Source of the DNA: Clostridium_T sp040217795
GTDB lineage: Bacteria; Bacillota; Clostridia; Clostridiales; Clostridiaceae
Direction of reading: 5' to 3'
Assembly: GCA_040217795.1 (NCBI GenBank)
Contig: JBEHWK010000040.1
Coordinates: 1 to 23,932, forward strand
Length of the DNA stretch: 23,932 bases
A program made the position numbers and the translations under genes. Below are positions 1-8,538 of the stretch, one piece after another. Position 1 is the stretch's first letter, and the number at the start of each line of letters is the position of its first letter. The notes below the pieces were generated by a model. That model was given only the letters and a program-made list of their open reading frames with translations. It was not told where the DNA came from and searched no databases.

Positions 1-2585
1 GCATTGATATTGTACTGTTTTTAAATGGTATTCCGGTTGTGTCCATGGAGCTTAAGTGCCAGTTTACAGGCCAGACTATTTCAAATGCAATTGACCAGTA
101 CAAGTTTGACAGAGCAGACAGGGATAGTATCTTTGATTTCAGGAACAGGGTGCTGGTTCATTTTGCTGTGGATTTATATGAAGTTTATATGACCACCAAA
201 TTGAATGGCGAAAGCACTTACTTCCTGCCATTCAACCAGGGGTCAAATGGTTCAGGTAATGTAGGAGGGAAAGGAAACCCTCTGAATCCTGATGGGTATC
301 AGACAGCTTACCTTTGGGAGAAGGTGCTGTGCAAAGACAGGTTCATGGAGATTCTTCATAAATATATGCATCTTAAAAAGGAAGAGAAGAAAGATAAGGA
401 TGGAAACAAGTATACTGAAGAAACACTTATTTTCCCTCGTTATCACCAGCTGGATGTCGTTACAAGGCTGCTTCAGGATGTTAAAGAAAATGGAGCAGGA
501 AAGAATTATCTCATTCAGCACAGTGCCGGCAGTGGTAAGTCAAATTCTATCGCATGGCTGGCACATAGACTGGCTGGACTTCATAATGCCTATGACCATA
601 AGATTTTTCAATCTGTCATAGTTGTTACAGACAGAAGGATATTGGACAGCCAGCTTCAGGATACCATTTATCAGTTTGATCATATTTTGGGAGTTGTGGA
701 ATGTATTGATGCAAAGAAACACGCTGTTGATTTGAGAGATGCCATCAATGACGGAAAGAGGATAATAATAACAACTCTTCAGAAATTCCCGGTTATCTAT
801 AAAGAGATTCAGGCTAACAAGAGCAAGTTTGCAATTATTGTGGATGAAGCACATTCAAGCCAGACTGGGGAAGCCGCGAAGAAATTAAAGAAAGCTTTGG
901 GAGATACAGAGGATATTCTTGAAGAATACAGGCAGATGGAGAGCGAAGCGGAAGCTGCAACCTCAGATTTTGAGGATGAGCTGGTAGATGAGCTTTTATC
1001 CCACGGAAAGCTGAATAACTTATCCTTCTTTGCATTTACTGCAACTCCAAAGGAAAAGACTTTGCAGATGTTCGGAGAAAAACAGGAGGATAGAACCTTC
1101 AGGGCCTTCCATATATATTCTATGAGGCAGGCTATAGAAGAGCATTTTATTCTGGATGTTTTGAAGAATTACACTACATACCAGATGTATTACAAGATTG
1201 CAAAGATGGTTGATGATAATCCGGACCTTGATTCCAATAAAGCAAGTAAGGAAATTGCCAAATATGAATCTTTGCATCCTCATAATCTAGCTCAGAAAAC
1301 TGCAATCATGGTGAATCATTTCAGAAGCATAACCAAAAAGAAGATAGGCGGACATGCCAAGGCAATGATAGTTACCTCTTCACGTCTTCATGCAGTAAGA
1401 TACCTGTTTGAGTTCAGAAGGTACATCCAATCAAAAGGGTATAAGGACATGGATGTACTGGTTGCTTTTTCAGGTACAGTAACTGACAATGACGAAGATT
1501 ATACAGAAGAAAAGCTGAATAAAGACAAAGCAGGAGCAACAATCAAGGAAAGCCAGTTAAAGGAACAGTTCCATACAGATGACTTTAACATGCTTATAGT
1601 TGCCGAGAAATATCAGACAGGCTTTGACGAACCATATCTTCACACCATGTTTGTAGATAAAAAATTATCAGGCGTAAAAGCGGTTCAAACATTGTCCAGG
1701 CTTAACAGGACCATGAAGGGTAAAGATGATACCTTTGTACTTGACTTTGTAAATTCAGCAGAGGATATTTTAAAGTCCTTTCAGCCATACTATGAAGCAA
1801 CTGTATTGGAAGGTGAAACTGACCCTAATGTAATTTATGACATAAAAAATAAACTGGACGGATATCAGATATATCATCCAGCAGAAGTGGAGAGATTTGC
1901 AGAGGCATATTATTCTAAAGGAAATAATATACAGGCTACCCTCACTGCCTGCCTCAAACCTGCAATAGACCGTTACAATGATAAGGAAACCAAGGACCAG
2001 GAAGATTTCAAGTCATACCTTGCAAGATTTAACCGTATATATTCCTTTATCACACAAGTATGCCGCATGTATGATAAGGATATGCAGAAGTTCTTTGTTT
2101 ACGCCAACCTTTTAGCAAGATGTTTACCTAAAGGCGGCATAGAAAAAGTGGACTTGTCAGATAAAATTGTTCTTGAATATTACAAGCTTTCCAAAAACTT
2201 TGAAGGAAGCATTGTCCTGGAGAACTCAGAGGGATATGTTCCTAATATAACTGGTGAAACTTCAGGGAAACAAAAGACTAAGGATCCGCTATCGATCATC
2301 ATAGATAAAATGAATGAACGCTTCGGAACCCAATTCAGCGAACAGGACAGGGTACTGGATCAAATGAAATCAGACTTTGCAAAGGACGAAAAAATTGTCA
2401 ATGCAGCCAAAGCAAATGACAGGTCATTGTTTAAATATCTGTATGAAGAGAGATTCAAAGATGTTGCAGTCAACAGATATGAGCAGAACGACAATTTCTT
2501 TATGAGCTTATTCAGTGATGAAGAAAAAATGAAATTCATTATGGATATGATGGCGGAAGTTATTTTTAATGAGTTAAGATTATAA
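1..2585 (+). CDS. hsdR: Type I restriction enzyme R subunit (HsdR), 5' end outside window
   Basis: This is the motor and nuclease subunit of a type I restriction-modification complex, which cuts DNA lacking the host methylation. The frame is open from the first codon of the window (3-5), so the gene begins upstream; the GTG at 39 is internal. The PD-(D/E)xK nuclease core is visible at the edge: Asp at 6-8, then Glu at 48-50 and Lys at 54-56 (MELK). SF2 helicase motifs follow in order: Walker A AGSGKS near 524-541, DEAH at 843-854, TATP at 1038-1049, and the motif V/VI stretch with TGFDEP and LSRLNRT near 1617-1710. A helical C-terminal region of the HsdR type completes it. About 860 codons are visible; family members run to about 1000, so some 150-200 residues are missing. 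hsdM and hsdS are expected to the left. No frameshift is seen. It is the first of several defence genes in this half of the window. Confidence 0.95.
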   Translation, partial: IDIVLFLNGIPVVSMELKCQFTGQTISNAIDQYKFDRADRDSIFDFRNRVLVHFAVDLYEVYMTTKLNGESTYFLPFNQGSNGSGNVGGKGNPLNPDGYQTAYLWEKVLCKDRFMEILHKYMHLKKEEKKDKDGNKYTEETLIFPRYHQLDVVTRLLQDVKENGAGKNYLIQHSAGSGKSNSIAWLAHRLAGLHNAYDHKIFQSVIVVTDRRILDSQLQDTIYQFDHILGVVECIDAKKHAVDLRDAINDGKRIIITTLQKFPVIYKEIQANKSKFAIIVDEAHSSQTGEAAKKLKKALGDTEDILEEYRQMESEAEAATSDFEDELVDELLSHGKLNNLSFFAFTATPKEKTLQMFGEKQEDRTFRAFHIYSMRQAIEEHFILDVLKNYTTYQMYYKIAKMVDDNPDLDSNKASKEIAKYESLHPHNLAQKTAIMVNHFRSITKKKIGGHAKAMIVTSSRLHAVRYLFEFRRYIQSKGYKDMDVLVAFSGTVTDNDEDYTEEKLNKDKAGATIKESQLKEQFHTDDFNMLIVAEKYQTGFDEPYLHTMFVDKKLSGVKAVQTLSRLNRTMKGKDDTFVLDFVNSAEDILKSFQPYYEATVLEGETDPNVIYDIKNKLDGYQIYHPAEVERFAEAYYSKGNNIQATLTACLKPAIDRYNDKETKDQEDFKSYLARFNRIYSFITQVCRMYDKDMQKFFVYANLLARCLPKGGIEKVDLSDKIVLEYYKLSKNFEGSIVLENSEGYVPNITGETSGKQKTKDPLSIIIDKMNERFGTQFSEQDRVLDQMKSDFAKDEKIVNAAKANDRSLFKYLYEERFKDVAVNRYEQNDNFFMSLFSDEEKMKFIMDMMAEVIFNELRL

Positions 2586-2612
2586 AAATAAAATTGAAGA
2601 GGAGAAATTTTC

Positions 2613-2834
2613 ATGGCAGATATTAAATATGAAATAAAAGAAACCATAGGAACACTTTCAGAATCCTCAAAAGGATGGAAGAAGGAATTAAATCTTATTT
2701 CATGGAATGATAAAGAACCAAAGTATGATATAAGGGAATGGGATTCCGAACATAAGAAGATGGGTAAGGGAGTTACATTTAGTTTGGAAGAATTGAAGAA
2801 ATTAAAAGATTTGCTGAATAATATTGAGTTATAG
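2613..2834 (+). CDS. YdbC-family protein (PC4-like fold), 73 aa
   Basis: This small basic protein matches, from memory, the Firmicutes YdbC family, whose fold is that of the eukaryotic PC4 single-strand DNA-binding cofactor. Recognisable features are the start MADIKYEI, the segment SSKGWKKELNLISWN, the segment KYDIREWDSEHKKMGKGVT, and a C-terminal helix rich in Lys and Leu. The usual length is 70-75 residues, so it is complete. The ATG follows a good ribosome binding site (GAAGAGGAG at 2597-2605). It begins 27 bases after hsdR on the same strand, so it may be cotranscribed. Members bind single-stranded DNA or RNA in vitro; a cellular role is not established, and a link to the restriction system is only suggested by position. 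Confidence 0.8.
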   Translation: MADIKYEIKETIGTLSESSKGWKKELNLISWNDKEPKYDIREWDSEHKKMGKGVTFSLEELKKLKDLLNNIEL

Positions 2835-2880
2835 GTGAAATCAGATTAGATATATTCTGAAAAAGAAATAAAGTTTTAAA

Positions 2881-2930
2881 GCGACGAAGAAGAGCGACGA
2901 GGGGCGACGAAAAGCGACGAAGCGCAACGA
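2881..2930 (+). repeat. Phased GCGACGA repeat, five copies
   Basis: GCGACGA occurs at 2881, 2894, 2904 and 2914, with a variant GCAACGA at 2924. The last four are spaced by exactly 10 bp, about one helical turn, so all copies would face one side of the DNA. The block is G+C-rich in otherwise A+T-rich sequence. It lies between the YdbC-like gene and a terminator hairpin. The copies are too short and close for CRISPR, and no reading frame uses them. Function unknown. Confidence 0.8.
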
Positions 2931-2937
2931 GGAAAAT

Positions 2938-2975
2938 AGCAGCTGGTAATTTATTTGCACAGCTGCTGTTTTTTT
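2938..2975 (+). terminator. Rho-independent terminator after hsdR and the YdbC-like gene
   Basis: AGCAGCTG (2938-2945) pairs perfectly with CAGCTGCT (2960-2967) around a 14-base loop and is followed by seven T residues at 2969-2975. It would end the transcript coming from hsdR and separates it from the promoter at 3007. Confidence 0.85.
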
Positions 2976-3006
2976 AAAACAAAGAAAGGTAAACTCATTG
3001 TTCCTC

Positions 3007-3036
3007 TTGAAAGGTATACAAGAAATAGGGTATAAT
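3007..3036 (+). promoter_or_regulatory. Sigma-A-type promoter for the 154-aa gene
   Basis: TTGAAA (3007-3012) and TATAAT (3031-3036) are separated by 18 bp. The position, just after a terminator and before the ATG at 3088, argues that the upstream part of the longer open frame (from TTG 2998) is not translated. Confidence 0.6.
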
Positions 3037-3043
3037 GTTTATG

Positions 3044-3057
3044 CAAACATACGTTCG
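3044..3057 (+). promoter_or_regulatory. LexA-like box (SOS operator)
   Basis: CAAACATACGTTCG at 3044-3057 differs by one base from the Gram-positive LexA/DinR consensus CGAAC-N4-GTTCG, and its central four bases fit the preferred purine-N-purine-pyrimidine pattern. It begins eight bases after the -10 hexamer, over the expected transcription start, which is a repressing position. The match is sequence-based only. Confidence 0.55.
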
Positions 3058-3087
3058 TGGAAATTTGATAGAGGGAGTGCAGAGGAT

Positions 3088-3552
3088 ATGTACAGGAAGG
3101 ATTATTATAAATTTGCTAATGAGTTAATGCCAAACAAAGTCTTCAATAATGGACGATTGATGGTTTATAGGCTGCTGCGAAATGAAGAACAATTTATTCA
3201 GGAGCTAAAAAGTACATGGCCTACAATTGATCTTGAAAATCCGCAGTTCAGGAGTGCGGAGCCTGACTTCAAAATGGAAATTGTCCAAGCAGATTTTGAG
3301 CATACAGCAATAATAATTTCTATGCCTGAAGCGTCTTTGCCGCAGGAAGCTATAAATATCGCAATTGTATATGATAATGATGATAATTTCAGATACTTTA
3401 CATATGAAATCAATTACGGAATAGAGGATAGGACACAATATTCACTTAATGAGATTTGCTCAAACGGGGAAAAGATTGATTATGGGATTCATGATGGTAT
3501 GAAGGATTTTAAGGATAGGCTGGCTGAAATTTTATTTTATGATTTGCTATAG
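3088..3552 (+). CDS. Unrecognised protein, 154 aa, possibly SOS-regulated
   Basis: I do not recognise this family. The protein begins MYRKDYYKFANEL and is acidic and soluble, with no membrane segment or signal peptide. It has a helical N-terminal part and a beta-rich middle (ISMPEAS, INIAIVYDNDDNFRYFTYEIN), ending in an amphipathic helix. I chose the ATG at 3088, with GAGGGAG at 3071-3077 as ribosome binding site, because a promoter and LexA-like box lie inside the longer frame that could start at TTG 2998; starting there would give 184 residues. Its stop codon overlaps the ribosome binding site of the next, broken small gene, so the two were an operon. If the LexA-like box is real, both belong to a DNA-damage response or to a prophage-type cassette. 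Confidence 0.7.
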   Translation: MYRKDYYKFANELMPNKVFNNGRLMVYRLLRNEEQFIQELKSTWPTIDLENPQFRSAEPDFKMEIVQADFEHTAIIISMPEASLPQEAINIAIVYDNDDNFRYFTYEINYGIEDRTQYSLNEICSNGEKIDYGIHDGMKDFKDRLAEILFYDLL

Positions 3553-3566
3553 GGGAGGTTTTCTAA

Positions 3567-3767
3567 GTGAAGGTTGTTGCTAAACCTGTAGACATGGTGA
3601 CATGGTTTGATAAAGAAGGAATCCCTCATCCGGTAAGATTCAGGATAATTAATTAAGATAGCTCAAATATGGTGATCAAAGTAGACAGGGTAATAACAAG
3701 AGAAGTTGAAAAACTTGTAAGTGGGCTTTGTTTAAAATATAAAATTTATAACATGAAGTCTGCATAG
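3567..3767 (+). pseudogene. Small conserved-type gene broken by an in-frame TAA
   Basis: A GTG at 3567 with the strong site AGGGGAGG at 3551-3558 opens a frame beginning MKVVAKPVDMVTWFDKEGIP. It stops at TAA 3654-3656 after 29 codons. The same frame then continues with protein-like sequence (DSSNMVIKVDRVITREVEKL) to TAG 3765-3767. The simplest reading is a nonsense mutation in a small gene of at least 66 codons; the last 15 codons look unlike the rest, so the 3' end may also be altered. The text resembles, from memory, small clostridial proteins of about 85-90 residues of unknown function. It is coupled to the 154-aa gene upstream. Readthrough or a sequencing error cannot be excluded from the sequence alone. 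Confidence 0.6.
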
Positions 3768-3823
3768 AATTGTTAGAAAATTTTGTGCTTGAATTAGTTT
3801 GTGTGAATAATTTAGCAGAGAGG

Positions 3824-3853
3824 ATGTGGGTGATATTTTATCCGCATATTTTT
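3824..3853 (+). terminator. Probable terminator after the broken small gene
   Basis: ATGTGG (3824-3829) pairs with CCGCAT (3842-3847), allowing one G-T pair, and T residues follow at 3849-3853. The stem is short, so this is a moderate call. From here to 4050 I see no gene. Confidence 0.45.
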
Positions 3854-4050
3854 GTTTGGAGAAATATTAATTGTAAATCAACACCTCAGCCAACTTTGCA
3901 AAAAAAATGAAATAACGAAGTTAAATTTATACATAAATACGGATTAAGATTTCAAAGATGTGTAAGTTCCTTCAAGTTTTAAGAGGTAGCTATTATTAGT
4001 ACCTTTCATTCAGTGAAAGTAACAGGAGTAGAGATCATGTAGGTTGACTG

Positions 4051-4680
4051 ATGAGGGCAAATAGAATACGTTTAAAAGCAACAAAGAAGTATAAATCAAC
4101 TACCAACTCAAATAATAATCTTCCTGTTACTGATAATCTTTTTAACAGGAATTTTGTAGATGAAAACCTAACTAGAAGTGGGTTTCAGACATCGCTTATA
4201 TTCATGCAAAAGAAGGCCGACTTTACCTTGTTGGGTGGTCTATGGCAAACCGTATGAGAAACGAACTTGTTTCAACCATTCTAAATCGAAATCAAGTTGT
4301 TAGAAGAACTGGAGCTAAGGAAGGTATAATGAGTCATTCTGGCTGAGGTATGCAGTATGTTGGTTGTGACTATCAGAAACCTCTTAAAAAAAGCATAAAT
4401 TAGTATGTAGAATGAGCAGAAAAGGTAATTGTTATGATAATGCCACTATGGAGTCTTTTTGGGGGGGAAAATTTAAATGGAATGGTTAAATGATTATAAC
4501 TTCAAAACCAAAACTGAGGCTAAAAAGCAGTTTTTAAGTATATAGAGTTGTTTTACAATTATAGAAGAACTTATTCAACCAATGGATATATACACCTATT
4601 TATGGTAGAAGAAGTATTACAGTAATTTTAAAAATAAGTGAGAAAATTATGGATTGCGGCTGCCTATTTTATTGACTTAA
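4051..4680 (+). mobile_element. Degenerate IS3-family transposase (OrfB) remnant
   Basis: Fragments of an IS3-family DDE transposase lie in order but in different frames and with stops. From 4051 comes the pre-catalytic part (RIRLKATKKYKSTTNSNNNLPV). From about 4206 comes AKEGRLYLVGWSMANRMRNELV, where an internal deletion has removed residues between GWLYL and VGWSM. Near 4330-4375 stands SHSG-stop-GMQY, where HSDRGSQY with its second catalytic Asp is expected. From 4411 comes MSRKGNCYDNATMESFWG with the Glu region, then a stop, and after a further frameshift YNYRRTYSTNGY near 4557-4590. The first ORF and the left end are missing; the right end is not defined but probably lies near 4650-4680. 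The element is dead. Confidence 0.8.
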
Positions 4681-4688
4681 GGTCAGAG

Positions 4689-4847
4689 CATTCTGCTAAA
4701 AGAGATAAATTGGGCAAAAAGATTGAAATAGAAGATTCAGAATAAAGCAATTTACAGACTTCTTATGAAGCTTTGAAAAAGGAAAATTATGTTTATCAGG
4801 AAAAGAGGGGATGGGGATTTAGTGATGCAGTTGATGAAATTTACTAA
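4689..4847 (+). pseudogene. Short decayed coding remnant
   Basis: One frame from 4689 reads HSAKRDKLGKKIEIEDSE, meets TAA at 4743, then continues in the same frame with protein-like text (SNLQTSYEALKKENYVYQEK, GWGFSDAVDEIY) to TAA 4845. I do not recognise it. It lies directly after the IS remnant and may be the tail of a gene cut by that insertion. The remaining 95 bases up to the promoter at 4943 show nothing I can support. Confidence 0.3.
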
Positions 4848-4942
4848 GTTTAGTAAATATTTAAGCTGAAAATATTGAGAAATAGTCACATATTTCCTAT
4901 AATTGGAGTATACGGCTATTTTTATTTTAAGCATAGAAAGTT

Positions 4943-4972
4943 TTGATATTTAATTATAGTACCTATTATATA
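4943..4972 (+). promoter_or_regulatory. Possible promoter of the Detocs operon
   Basis: TTGATA (4943-4948) and TATATA (4967-4972) are separated by 18 bp, 63 bp before the dtcA start. The DNA here is so A+T-rich that chance matches are easy, so confidence is low. Confidence 0.35.
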
Positions 4973-5034
4973 AATGGCATGTGTATACAATTAATAATAT
5001 GTAATTAATACTATTTTTAAGTGATGGAGAAATT

Positions 5035-8000
5035 ATGAATAGAGAAAAAAGAAGATATAGATTATTTGAATTAAAGCGTGAGAAGAAAAATTATAAAAAT
5101 TGTTTTTTTAATATTCTTTTTAATGCTGAAGCTGAAGATATAAATAGAATATTCAGGAGCATGTATAAATTTCCAGATTTAATGAATAAGATGGAAAAAA
5201 TATTTTTGCCAAAATCTTTGGAAGAAATGTGTATAAACAAAATGGTATTTAACTCTAAAATCAATGAAGTTGTAATTGAAGAAATTTCATTTAATGTAAT
5301 TAAGTTATTTACAAATAAAATTAATAAATTTGTCATTATGAAATATAATTATGAGAATTATTTATTTAGAGGATGTTATATAGAAGCTTTTCAAATATTA
5401 GAAAAAATAGAGGATGAAATCTGTGTGTCTATTTGGTCGTGCGGCCAAAAGATGATGTTAACTGAGAAGTTAAAGGGATTAGAAGAACACAAGAAAATAA
5501 TGAGTGAATATCTTAAAGTTACAAGACAGAATATATTAGTAGATACATTAATTGAATTTAGAAGTTTTTTTGTAGAAAATAATAGTAGCTATGTATCATA
5601 TCAGAATAGAGTAAAAGAGTTATTAAATTCTTTAAAAGATCAGGAATTTATATATAAATATTTTGATTACAAATTAAATCTAGAGGATGATTTTGATACC
5701 AATGTATTTACTATTGCTATGCAGCTTGAAGGTCAGTTTTCTATAATTGATTTGTATGAATGTTATATAACTAACATGAATATTGGAGTAGTATCAAATA
5801 AGTTTTTGAGTAAAACCAGTGAAATTAACCAATTTATAGATGACTACAGACTAAATAATAATATTTTGGTAAGGGATTATGGAGAATTACAAAAAAATAA
5901 TCTTGAAAATAAAGAATATTATGAAATGCTAGACATATATTCCGTCGGTAATTATGACTTGTTTATACATAAAATTGATGAGTATTTAAAATGTTATCCG
6001 AATGACTTTCAAGCAATATTATTATGTATAAAAGCATATATTAATATAGGTAAATCAATAAAACCAGTTACTAATATCTATACAGATATTTATAATATTT
6101 ATTCAATAAATGAACAAAGCAATGAATCTATGGTGAATATGTTTAATCACCTTAAAGAGTATCTAGGAACTAGTTGGGAAAATAAAGTAAAAGGATTTAT
6201 ATCAAGAAAAATAACTCTAAAAAATACATATAAGCATAATTATTTATCTAGTTTAAATGACTTTAAAATAAGTCCGAACTTTGTAAAAAATTTAATAACC
6301 ACAAGTGAAAAAATTAAATTTCTGTCAGTTTTCCAAAATGTATGTCCAGTCACAACAAATCTATATAAATATGTAAATGGTGATATAGAGTCATTTTCTA
6401 ATAAACTTTTTGACAATGTTAGAATGACTTTATTTATTGCAGAACGAAATATATTACAAAACAATTATTCTGAAGCCATTGAGAAACTATTAGATTTAAA
6501 GAAAAAAGTTAAGAAGAATGATCTATATAATATAGAACGTATAAATAGGAAATTATCATTGGCTTACATAAAGAATAAAGATTATTTAAGTACCATTACA
6601 TTAATTGTCGAATCATTTTTAAAAAATGAGAATATGATAAGAATGATAGACTATGAGAAAATATTTTTTGAGATTAAAAGAAGTAATGATAAATTAGCTC
6701 AAAGAAGTATTGATTTTGTAATATTTACATATATATGCTATAAAAATGATTATAAATTACAAAGGATTGCTTATTCTAACTATATGGATTTCAATAAATT
6801 TAAATCTGTTACAGATATTGTTAAATCAGGAGTTAAAAATGAAAGTTTAATATTTTTCTTAACTAAAGTTTGTACACAAAATTTATTAAAAAGAGACATT
6901 ATTCTAAATCCAAAAGGTGATAAAGCAGACGAAATAAGATTAGAGATATTGTGGTTATTAACGAATCTAGATATATCGAAGAGGAAACTATATTATGAAG
7001 AAATATCTAGTATAACTAAACAGAAGAGTATAAAAGACAGAATTAAGCAAATAAATCAAAGCAGAATATATGTAGATGTTGATAATATAAGAAAAGAAAA
7101 TGAGTATTTTTTAAATGAAAATTTTAATCGGTATCTGTCAGTTAAAGAATTTAATGAAGATTTATTAGTTATTGATACAATGAGTGATGAATATATTAAT
7201 GATTTAAGAAAAATAGTAGATGAAATAAATGAAAAGATAAAAGTAAATCCTATTTACTCGCAAAAAATTGTAATATTAAGAGGTATAATATCAAAAATAA
7301 CTGAAGAATTTTTGTTTAATGAAAAGTATGGATTGAATACATTTTTAAGCTCTAGAATAAGACATGGCTATTGTAAAAATCAACTCATATCTGTATTTCA
7401 AGATTATAATTTATTATCTAAAAAGGAACGAAATGATAGTGATGAGTATAATATTAATGAATATTGGGATGAGCGCTTACCTAAAGAAACAAAGGAGTCG
7501 GAACAATTTAAGCACAAACTTTCAAATTTTACATTAAATATCGAAAAAAAAATTGAAGAAATTAAATCTATATGGTTATGTATAAAATATAAGGAAGATA
7601 CAAATGCATTTCTTGATTATTCCAATTGTGTGAATCAATATCTGATTATTGATAGAGATAATATACTTGATTTTGAGGCCTTTTTCAAAGAAACGATAGA
7701 TTACTTATGGGGATATACTGAGATTCGGTTTAAGGAACTTAGAGAAAGAATAAAAGGAGAATTATTAAGCTGTTTTTTAAATGAGTTAAATTCACTTGAA
7801 AATGAAGTTTCTAGTATAAAAGATAATAATCTTGCAAAATATGTAAAAGAAATTTGCACAAATATTAATTTGTGTAAATCTCAAATAAACAGTAAAATAA
7901 TAGAATTTTCTAATGTATTTTATAAAAGAGATGTTCATTATAAAAATTTTGCAATGACTGATTTGATTGATACATGTTTGGAGATTAGTGGTAAATTAAA

Positions 8001-8538
8001 TAGCAACTTTGGAGATATAAGGTTAGAAAGAATAATCAAAGATAGTACTATTTATAAAGGGGAAGTATTTCCATACTTTGTTGATATAATAAATATATTG
8101 ATAAATAATGCTATGGAACATTCAGGATATTGCAATTATGCTGATTTGAAAATCAGTATAATAGTCGAAGAAGAGAAAAATGAAAGTATTATAAAAATGG
8201 CTAAAGCAGAATTGAATAAAAAAGGTATTAGAAATATCGGTAAAAATTACATATCTATAAAGGTTAACAATAATCTTTCTAATAAAGTTAATATAGATAA
8301 TACAAAAATAAAAATAGATAACATTTTTTCAAATATGAAATGCATAGAATCACTGAAAAAGTATACTCAAAGTGAAGGGGGTACAGGGTTATATAAGTTA
8401 TATAAAACCTTACAATATAATATTTATGCACCTTACTTAATAATGTATAAAATAGGGGATAGAGATTTTGGAATGGAAATTCTAATTGGGACAGATAAAA
8501 TAATAGAGGAGGGAAAGGATGAAAATATTATTTGTTGA
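5035..8538 (+). CDS. dtcA: DtcA-like sensor histidine kinase of a Detocs anti-phage system, 1167 aa
   Basis: This is the predicted sensor of a three-gene Detocs system. No membrane segment is apparent, so it should be cytoplasmic. The long N-terminal and middle region (about 1-950) is helical, with TPR-like stretches near 292-345 (YDLFIHKIDEYLKCYPNDF) and 475-540. A GHKL-type ATPase domain fills about 1000-1160: the N box is LINNAMEHSG with N1025 and E1028, and the G2-like loop is EGGTGL at 1114-1119. A canonical DxGxG box is not obvious; IKVNNN (1075-1080) stands in that region. The phosphorylated His is uncertain; RIRHG with H777 is a candidate. The ATG has ATGGAGA upstream. The gene overlaps dtcB by 20 bases and uses A+T-rich codons throughout, more so than the core genes to the right, which suggests horizontal transfer. 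In the described system DtcA senses infection and phosphorylates DtcB and DtcC. Confidence 0.85.
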   Translation: MNREKRRYRLFELKREKKNYKNCFFNILFNAEAEDINRIFRSMYKFPDLMNKMEKIFLPKSLEEMCINKMVFNSKINEVVIEEISFNVIKLFTNKINKFVIMKYNYENYLFRGCYIEAFQILEKIEDEICVSIWSCGQKMMLTEKLKGLEEHKKIMSEYLKVTRQNILVDTLIEFRSFFVENNSSYVSYQNRVKELLNSLKDQEFIYKYFDYKLNLEDDFDTNVFTIAMQLEGQFSIIDLYECYITNMNIGVVSNKFLSKTSEINQFIDDYRLNNNILVRDYGELQKNNLENKEYYEMLDIYSVGNYDLFIHKIDEYLKCYPNDFQAILLCIKAYINIGKSIKPVTNIYTDIYNIYSINEQSNESMVNMFNHLKEYLGTSWENKVKGFISRKITLKNTYKHNYLSSLNDFKISPNFVKNLITTSEKIKFLSVFQNVCPVTTNLYKYVNGDIESFSNKLFDNVRMTLFIAERNILQNNYSEAIEKLLDLKKKVKKNDLYNIERINRKLSLAYIKNKDYLSTITLIVESFLKNENMIRMIDYEKIFFEIKRSNDKLAQRSIDFVIFTYICYKNDYKLQRIAYSNYMDFNKFKSVTDIVKSGVKNESLIFFLTKVCTQNLLKRDIILNPKGDKADEIRLEILWLLTNLDISKRKLYYEEISSITKQKSIKDRIKQINQSRIYVDVDNIRKENEYFLNENFNRYLSVKEFNEDLLVIDTMSDEYINDLRKIVDEINEKIKVNPIYSQKIVILRGIISKITEEFLFNEKYGLNTFLSSRIRHGYCKNQLISVFQDYNLLSKKERNDSDEYNINEYWDERLPKETKESEQFKHKLSNFTLNIEKKIEEIKSIWLCIKYKEDTNAFLDYSNCVNQYLIIDRDNILDFEAFFKETIDYLWGYTEIRFKELRERIKGELLSCFLNELNSLENEVSSIKDNNLAKYVKEICTNINLCKSQINSKIIEFSNVFYKRDVHYKNFAMTDLIDTCLEISGKLNSNFGDIRLERIIKDSTIYKGEVFPYFVDIINILINNAMEHSGYCNYADLKISIIVEEEKNESIIKMAKAELNKKGIRNIGKNYISIKVNNNLSNKVNIDNTKIKIDNIFSNMKCIESLKKYTQSEGGTGLYKLYKTLQYNIYAPYLIMYKIGDRDFGMEILIGTDKIIEEGKDENIIC

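Noticed and set aside
39..47. GTG at 39 as the start of the hsdR gene
   Set aside because: The frame is open upstream and already encodes part of the conserved nuclease strand (IDIVLFLNG), so the gene begins before the window.
2881..2930. CRISPR array
   Set aside because: Repeat units are only 7 bases with 3-6 base gaps; there are no spacers and no cas genes.
2998..3087. TTG 2998 start adding 30 residues to the 154-aa protein
   Set aside because: A promoter and a LexA-like box lie within this stretch, so a transcript from that promoter would begin downstream of the TTG; kept only as an alternative.
5091..5336. Minus-strand open frame within dtcA
   Set aside because: It is a by-product of A+T-rich coding sequence on the plus strand; the Ile/Leu/Ser-rich translation is typical of such shadows.
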